Of a DNA stretch of 10,715 nt, positions 6,348 to 10,715 are shown piece by piece; position 1 is the stretch's first letter, and every line of letters starts with the position of its first letter. The DNA lies in the NCBI GenBank assembly GCA_051008735.1, contig JBPCXH010000205.1, forward strand, positions 1 to 10,715, read 5' to 3'. Under the pieces are notes generated by a model that was given only the letters and a program-made list of their open reading frames with translations, was not told the origin of the DNA and made no database searches. The position numbers and the translations under genes were made by a program. The DNA comes from J054 sp051008735. Its GTDB lineage: Bacteria > Pseudomonadota > Gammaproteobacteria > Steroidobacterales > GCA-2729495.

Positions 6348-7217
6348 TCAGCTCAGGTTTTTGTACCAGTCAGCGATGGCGGCGCCTATGGCCGGGCCCG
6401 AATCCTCCTGAATGAAGTGGATTCCTTTGACGGTCACCTCGGTCTGATTGGGCCATGATCGGCAAAAGCGACGCTGGGAACCGGTAAGAATGGCACCGGG
6501 TTCCGCATTGATAAACAATTTTGGAATCTCGCTATCGGCGATCCACACCGCATAGTCCTTAACCCTGTCCACCACGTCTGCCGGTTCACCGTCGATGGGT
6601 AGCTGACGTGGAAAGCTCAGGGTCGGGCGGCGACTTTCGCCGCTATCGATAAACGGAGCCCGATAAGCCTCCATTTCTTCGTCGGTGAGTGAGCGCATGA
6701 TGGAGGCGGGCAGGACTCTTTCCACGAACATATTTTTTTGCAGCACCAGGTCTTCGCCGGCAGGTGAGCGGAAGGCCTGAAACAGGGTGCGCGCAGACTC
6801 GGGCCATTCATCCCAGGTGACGGGGCGCACGATAGCCTCCATATAGGCAATACCGCGGATGCGCTCGGAATGGCGGCGGGCCCAGTCAAAGCCCAGGGCT
6901 GAACCCCAGTCGTGCACCACCAGGGTGACTGCGTCGCCCAAATCAAGGCTGTCGAGCAACTCATCCAGGTAGCGACGATGTTCGGCAAAACTGTAACTGT
7001 CGGGCCCGGTATCAGGCAGCTTGGCAGACTGACCCATGCCAATCAGATCCGGCGCGATACAGCGAGCGTGTTCCTCAAGGGCGGGTATAACCTGTCGCCA
7101 GAGATAGCTTGAGGTCGGGTTGCCGTGCAGAAACACGATGGATTCACCGCTACCACATTCCCGGTAGGCCATCTGCTGACCATGGATTTCACGGAACTGA
7201 TAACCGGCTTGCGTCAT
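6348..7217 (-). CDS. Haloalkane dehalogenase (alpha/beta hydrolase)
   Basis: This 289-residue enzyme should hydrolyse carbon-halogen bonds of haloalkanes to an alcohol plus halide. The alpha/beta-hydrolase fold is clear: HGNPTSSYLWR at 31-41, DLIGMGQS at 57-64 and the nucleophile elbow VHDWGS at 101-106. The catalytic set matches subfamily HLD-II (DhaA/LinB type): nucleophile Asp103, acid Glu127 (YMEAIV), base His267 (GIHF), with halide-binding Asn33 and Trp104. Family stretches such as GESRRPTL, GEPADV and KLFINAEPGAI are intact and length is normal. An epoxide hydrolase or plain esterase is unlikely because Trp follows the nucleophile and Asn33 is kept. Its ATG overlaps the stop of the upstream P-loop ATPase gene by four bases (ATGA), implying translational coupling. 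No signal peptide is visible. Confidence 0.93.
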   Translation of the reverse strand: MTQAGYQFREIHGQQMAYRECGSGESIVFLHGNPTSSYLWRQVIPALEEHARCIAPDLIGMGQSAKLPDTGPDSYSFAEHRRYLDELLDSLDLGDAVTLVVHDWGSALGFDWARRHSERIRGIAYMEAIVRPVTWDEWPESARTLFQAFRSPAGEDLVLQKNMFVERVLPASIMRSLTDEEMEAYRAPFIDSGESRRPTLSFPRQLPIDGEPADVVDRVKDYAVWIADSEIPKLFINAEPGAILTGSQRRFCRSWPNQTEVTVKGIHFIQEDSGPAIGAAIADWYKNLS

Positions 7218-8065
7218 TTGGCTTCCTTCTCGCGGATGGCGTCAGCCACCATGGTGAGAAAATCCTCTTCGCTTTCCAGATTGGTGATTTCCCTGGCATC
7301 GACAGTATAGCCATGCTCATCGGCCATGGCCTCGTAAAGCGGACGTCGATGCTGGACCAGTTCCGGGAAGACCCAGCTGACAAAGTGATCCGGATTAATG
7401 TCGTCAGTCGTTTCGAGCTTCTCCAGTTTCAGATAGGCCTTGATCCGATCATCAAGAAAGTCATCGCGGTAGTACAAAGGCTTGGGGTGCGTTACCGCCC
7501 GGCGAATGAGCTCTTCTTCCATATCAGCTCCGGCCCGAAGATAGAGAATGAGCGTATTGTCTGCCAGAGTTTGTATTGAACGCTGATCTTCAAGTTCCAC
7601 AATGCTGCCACCGGCGTCATTCAGAAAATTGTCGTAGCCGTAAATGTCGCGAGCCTTGCGGATAAAGTCTTCGACATCTCTCATGGCGGCGGCTTCAGCC
7701 AGCGCGTGCAGTTTCTGCCGGCGTTTAAATTCATTCAGGCTCAGGCCACCGAGATCGCGTCGTCCCAGTTTGCCCAGAAAAGTAGAGACGGGCTCCAGGT
7801 TGTGGACGGTAATGTTATTGGCAATATATATAGAGTCGGTGCGTAGCAGATCACGCAAAAAATCCACCTGCATAGCCTGCTGCTTGACGTTGTCGAGGAT
7901 GGGTTCCTCGAGATATTTGGTGCCGATGCGGTAATCACCGGAGTAGTGAAACCAGTGGGACTGGGGCAGGCGGTTGGCCAGGTGGGTTTTGCCCACGCCC
8001 GACATGCCCAAAAGGGTAATGGCCTTGCGGGGCCAAGCCAGAAATTCTTTCGGTGACATTTGCAT
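7214..8065 (-). CDS. P-loop ATPase/kinase-like protein
   Basis: This 283-residue cytoplasmic protein has one clear nucleotide-binding motif, Walker A GMSGVGKT at 20-27, directly after a short beta strand (AITLLG), as in small kinase-like P-loop proteins. A following HYSGDYRIGTKYL segment (40-52) occupies the position where such kinases bind substrate. Asp159-Asp170 leads into TLILYLRA (171-178), a hydrophobic strand. KPLYYRDDFLDD (195-206) and FVSWVFPEL (228-236) look like conserved blocks. I recall it as a widespread gammaproteobacterial protein annotated only as ATPase; the substrate is unknown. Starts at 8065 or 8059 (two codons later) are equally possible, neither with a strong ribosome site. 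It sits 45 bases after the HNH gene and overlaps the dehalogenase gene by four bases, so all three are probably one operon. Confidence 0.85.
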   Translation of the reverse strand: MQMSPKEFLAWPRKAITLLGMSGVGKTHLANRLPQSHWFHYSGDYRIGTKYLEEPILDNVKQQAMQVDFLRDLLRTDSIYIANNITVHNLEPVSTFLGKLGRRDLGGLSLNEFKRRQKLHALAEAAAMRDVEDFIRKARDIYGYDNFLNDAGGSIVELEDQRSIQTLADNTLILYLRAGADMEEELIRRAVTHPKPLYYRDDFLDDRIKAYLKLEKLETTDDINPDHFVSWVFPELVQHRRPLYEAMADEHGYTVDAREITNLESEEDFLTMVADAIREKEAK

Positions 8066-8110
8066 GAGTGGATTGTTGCCCTGCCTGAGGCAGGGCGCAA
8101 GCTCAGAAGT

Positions 8111-9115
8111 CTAAAGTCCGGCCAGTCTGCGGTGCATGTCCAGGGAGTCCTTGCTGGGCCGATGGGATTCAATTTCGGGATAGCTCAGCGGACGTCCGGC
8201 CAGAATCCGGTAGTTAGTCTCCAGTAAATCATCGGCCACAATCACCGTCATATTCCGGGTATCCACCGCGATCTTGCCCAGATCAAACAGGGTATGAACA
8301 TCACTTCGGAGCAGTATGCCGTTGGACGGATCGTTGGTGAGTCGGCCGTGGTAGGGGGCAATGTAGGCCGCCTCCAGTGCGTCACTTGCATCACAGCTGG
8401 TCACTGCGCATTTGAATTTATAAGCCGTCAGCAGGCTGCGTCGAAACTCCGGGTGCCCTCGCCGGCGCACGATGCCATCCACCATTTGTGCTCGGGCCTC
8501 CCTGCTGCTATTGGTTTTGAAGGCCTTGAGCTGCTGCTGGTCTCGCTCAGACAGTTGAATAATGCCGCTCAGATCGAGAGTTGGGCCACCGGCACCCGTG
8601 TTCAGAAGGCGACGGCGCACAAACCGGTCAATGCTGCCGAAGTCCGCTTCGATGTGTTCGACGATATCAGGGCTTAGGTTGGTGAAATTCGTGTAATTCT
8701 CCTGCAGATAATCCGTGAGCTGGTTGCAGGGCAGGGACAGGGGAATGGGTTCTGACAGAAAAAACAGCAGTTCCCGGGCGGGCTCATCTTCCTGGCGTGA
8801 CCAGATTGAGCGGGCGGCGCGTTCATTTTCGTAGCGGCCAAGGACTTTGGCGTAGTGCCGGTAGGCCCCTTTATAGGTCACCAGTAAATAATCGCCGACG
8901 CTCATATGAAACCAGTCATCGACTAACTCGTCAGAGTTTTCAAGTCCCCAGGCGTAAAAGCCTCGGCCCCGTCTTTCGATATCAATCAGCTCCGGGTAGG
9001 TGGCATCGCTGAAACTGCGGATAATAATCTGCCGCTCGACGGGATTGATCAGCGATCGATCCAGATCGGAGCGATCCAGGGGGGCATCGGCCGGCGCGAT
9101 GTATATTCTGGGCAT
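8111..9115 (-). CDS. HNH endonuclease with N-terminal PUA/EVE-like domain
   Basis: This 334-residue protein ends in an HNH_2-type nuclease domain (about 215-290). RRSLLTAYKFKCAVTSCD (225-242, Cys236 and Cys241) precedes LEAAYIAPYHG (247-257), then NDPSNGILLRSDVHTLFDLG with Asn265 and His274. In family members I remember, the first catalytic residue is His in an AAHI motif; here it is Tyr251, with His256 five residues later, so activity is uncertain. The N-terminal part (about 29-125) has FYAWG at 53-57, then W68-F-H-M-S-V-G-D75 and YLLVTYKGAYRHYAKVLG. This pattern resembles PUA/EVE-like domains that read modified bases in some restriction enzymes; that assignment is tentative. A modification-dependent nuclease or a degraded defence gene are both possible. 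The start ATG 9115 is preceded by a weak AGAGAAAG. It is first of the minus-strand group leading into the ATPase and dehalogenase genes. Confidence 0.85.
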   Translation of the reverse strand: MPRIYIAPADAPLDRSDLDRSLINPVERQIIIRSFSDATYPELIDIERRGRGFYAWGLENSDELVDDWFHMSVGDYLLVTYKGAYRHYAKVLGRYENERAARSIWSRQEDEPARELLFFLSEPIPLSLPCNQLTDYLQENYTNFTNLSPDIVEHIEADFGSIDRFVRRRLLNTGAGGPTLDLSGIIQLSERDQQQLKAFKTNSSREARAQMVDGIVRRRGHPEFRRSLLTAYKFKCAVTSCDASDALEAAYIAPYHGRLTNDPSNGILLRSDVHTLFDLGKIAVDTRNMTVIVADDLLETNYRILAGRPLSYPEIESHRPSKDSLDMHRRLAGL

Positions 9116-9139
9116 AGGTCTTTCTCTGGGCGACGCGGA

Positions 9140-9262
9140 TTATTTGCTGTTCGGCGGCCCCTTGGCAATGGCTTTGCGCTTCTCGTGGGCCCTTTTGAGG
9201 GTATCATTGCGGGCTTTGTGCGCCGCAACTGCGGTATCAACGGTCGATTTGGAGCTAAACCG
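9140..9262 (-). pseudogene. Possible gene remnant: 40-codon open frame without a start
   Basis: On the minus strand a frame opened by a stop at 9263-9265 runs 40 codons to a TAA at 9140-9142. It encodes a basic, Ala/Lys-rich peptide containing AAHKARNDTLKRAHEKRKA and ending KGPPNSK. The composition looks natural, helical and soluble. It contains no ATG, GTG or TTG, so as it stands it cannot start normally. It could be the tail of a decayed small gene or chance. It fills most of the gap between the divergent HNH and thrA genes. Confidence 0.25.
9251..9254 (+). promoter_or_regulatory. Ribosome binding site of thrA
   Basis: GGAG lies 13 bases before the ATG at 9268, rather far but the only candidate. 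An in-frame TAA at 9256-9258 rules out any earlier start, so the start is well fixed. No threonine/isoleucine-rich leader peptide or attenuator hairpin is visible before it. Confidence 0.4.
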
Positions 9263-9267
9263 TCACC

Positions 9268-10715
9268 ATGGGCAAGGACGACTGGAAAGTCCATAAATTC
9301 GGGGGCTCGAGCCTGGCCGATCCCGCGTGTTTCCGGCGCGTCACGGATATCCTCCTGAGCGAAGACCCGGCCCCGCTGGCCGTCGTCGTCTCGGCCATGG
9401 GGGGCATGACGGATGCGTTGCTGAGTCTGATCAGTGCCGCGGAGGCCGGTCCCGGCGAAATTGGAAGCGGACTGGAGGCGATCTCGGCTCGGTATCGCTC
9501 GGCTGTGCACGACTTGCTGGCCAGTACACCAGCGGCGGGCGAGGTGCTCGCAGCTTTTGAGGCGGACCTGGCTGACGCCTCAGATGTCCTGCACGCAATT
9601 TCCCTGGTGCGCTCTGCTGCTGACCGCAGCCGCGACCTGGTGGCGGGCTTTGGTGAGCTTTGGTCATCGCGACTGCTGGCGGCTTTCATACGCCAGGAGG
9701 CCGCTGCACGGGCCCCCGAACTGGCGGTGAATTGGCTGGATGCGCGCCAGCTCATCGTGGTGGAGCAGGGGGAACTGGGGCCTGGCGTGTTGTGGCAGGC
9801 CTCTGCCGCCAAAGCGGCTGAGCTCTTTGCCAGCAAGCGCAACGGTATTACCGTCATCACCGGCTTCATCGCCGCCGATGAGGCGGGCCTGCATACGACT
9901 CTGGGCCGCAACGGCAGTGATTTTTCGGCTTCCATCGTAGGCTCCTTGCTGGCTGCTGACAGCATTACCATTTGGACTGACGTGGACGGGGTGCTCAGCG
10001 CCGATCCAAACCGGGTGCCCGAAGCCGCCGTTATCAGCGAGTTGTCGTACAACGAAGCGATGGAGCTGGCGTATTTTGGTGCCAAGGTGATTCATCCTCA
10101 GACCATGTCTCCGGCGGTGGAACGGGCCATCCCCATCTGGATTCGTAACACTTTTAATCCCCAGGCGCGGGGCTCGAGAATTGCGTCCGCAGGTTCTGGT
10201 GACGACCAGATCAAGGGCATTACCTCCATCAGCCAGGTTTCCCTGGTTAATCTGGAAGGGGCAGGCATGATTGGCGTGCCCGGCACCGCGGATCGGTTGT
10301 TTGGTGCCCTGCGGGATTCAGGCATTTCTGTCATTTTAATTTCCCAGGCCAGTTCCGAACATTCAATTTGTTTTGCAGTGCCCGAACGTAACTCGGTAGC
10401 GGTTGAAGAGGTGGTGCGCCAGGCCTTTGTGTCAGAGCTGGATCAGGGGCAGATTCAGCGCGTAGAAGTGCAACACGGCTGCAGTATTATTGCCGTGGTG
10501 GGCGATGGCATGGCAGGGCTGCCAGGATTGGCAGCAAAGTTTTTTGACACGCTGGGCAGCGCCGATATCAATGTCCGGGCAATCGCTCAGGGCTCTTCAG
10601 AGCGCAATATTTCAGCGGTAATCGACAGTGAGGACACGACGCGAGCCTTGCGTGCGGCTCACTCCGGCTTTTATCTGTCGGCCAAAACCCTGTCGGTCGG
10701 GCTTATCGGGCCGGG
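9268..10715 (+). CDS. thrA: Bifunctional aspartokinase/homoserine dehydrogenase I (3' end cut by window)
   Basis: The gene runs off the right edge after 482 codons without a stop. The product phosphorylates aspartate (first step to Lys, Thr and Met) and, in the missing C-terminal half, should reduce aspartate semialdehyde to homoserine. The kinase domain starts with KFGGSS (10-15), followed by VVVSAMGGMTDALL (39-52), GFGE (127-130), TTLGRNGSDFSAS (210-222), WTDVDGVLSADPN (236-248) and EAMELAYFGAKVIHP (263-277). Two ACT-type regulatory segments follow: about 317-395 (ISVILISQASSEHSI) and 405-465 (VVGDGMAGLPG, NVRAIAQGSSERNIS), matching the threonine-binding region of E. coli ThrA. The last residues VGLIGP are the start of the Rossmann fold of homoserine dehydrogenase, which distinguishes it from monofunctional LysC. 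The expected full length is about 820-830 residues. It is divergent from the HNH gene. Confidence 0.95.
   Translation, partial: MGKDDWKVHKFGGSSLADPACFRRVTDILLSEDPAPLAVVVSAMGGMTDALLSLISAAEAGPGEIGSGLEAISARYRSAVHDLLASTPAAGEVLAAFEADLADASDVLHAISLVRSAADRSRDLVAGFGELWSSRLLAAFIRQEAAARAPELAVNWLDARQLIVVEQGELGPGVLWQASAAKAAELFASKRNGITVITGFIAADEAGLHTTLGRNGSDFSASIVGSLLAADSITIWTDVDGVLSADPNRVPEAAVISELSYNEAMELAYFGAKVIHPQTMSPAVERAIPIWIRNTFNPQARGSRIASAGSGDDQIKGITSISQVSLVNLEGAGMIGVPGTADRLFGALRDSGISVILISQASSEHSICFAVPERNSVAVEEVVRQAFVSELDQGQIQRVEVQHGCSIIAVVGDGMAGLPGLAAKFFDTLGSADINVRAIAQGSSERNISAVIDSEDTTRALRAAHSGFYLSAKTLSVGLIGP

Noticed and set aside
9116..9267. Threonine attenuator or leader peptide before thrA
   Set aside because: No open frame rich in Thr/Ile codons and no terminator hairpin was found in the gap.
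9255..10085. Long minus-strand open frame (276 codons) opposite thrA
   Set aside because: It is antisense to the well-conserved aspartokinase domain, Ser/Ala-rich with no recognisable motif, as expected of a shadow in GC-rich coding DNA.

Overview
The window reads as a chromosomal segment of a Gram-negative bacterium, most likely a free-living (possibly marine) gammaproteobacterium. The main pointers are a fused aspartokinase/homoserine dehydrogenase of the ThrA type, a secreted helical periplasmic protein, and catabolic genes (UbiD-type decarboxylase, SDR, class III CoA-transferase, haloalkane dehalogenase). The taxonomic call is inference from gene content. No rRNA, tRNA, CRISPR array, insertion sequence or phage gene was seen.

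Left part, plus strand (1-2468): a UbiD-family prenyl-FMN decarboxylase, cut at its N-terminus by the window edge, is followed after 47 bases by a two-domain protein. That protein joins an archaeal-type CTP-dependent riboflavin kinase (RibK/DUF120) domain to a HAD phosphatase. UbiD enzymes need a cofactor made from FMN, so an FMN-forming domain directly downstream is the most striking arrangement in the window and may be a cofactor-supply module.

Middle (2469-5765): a small membrane-anchored Cys/Arg-rich hypothetical protein lies on the minus strand (2586-3029). After a roughly 440-base gap with no convincing gene comes a retinol-dehydrogenase-like SDR on the plus strand. It converges with a CaiB/BaiF CoA-transferase on the minus strand, with only 10 bases between them. 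A strong GC-rich hairpin (5717-5757) separates the CoA-transferase from the next minus-strand gene.

Right part, minus strand (5766-9115): from its 5' end, this block runs PUA-like/HNH nuclease, P-loop ATPase, haloalkane dehalogenase (overlapping the ATPase gene by 4 bases), then a periplasmic Spy-like protein. The first three may form one transcript; the periplasmic gene probably has its own promoter. Divergent from the HNH gene, thrA begins at 9268 on the plus strand and runs off the right edge just as its homoserine dehydrogenase domain starts.

The genes look mostly like independent housekeeping and catabolic units. The exceptions are the UbiD/RibK-HAD pair and the HNH-ATPase-dehalogenase group, which may be functional units.
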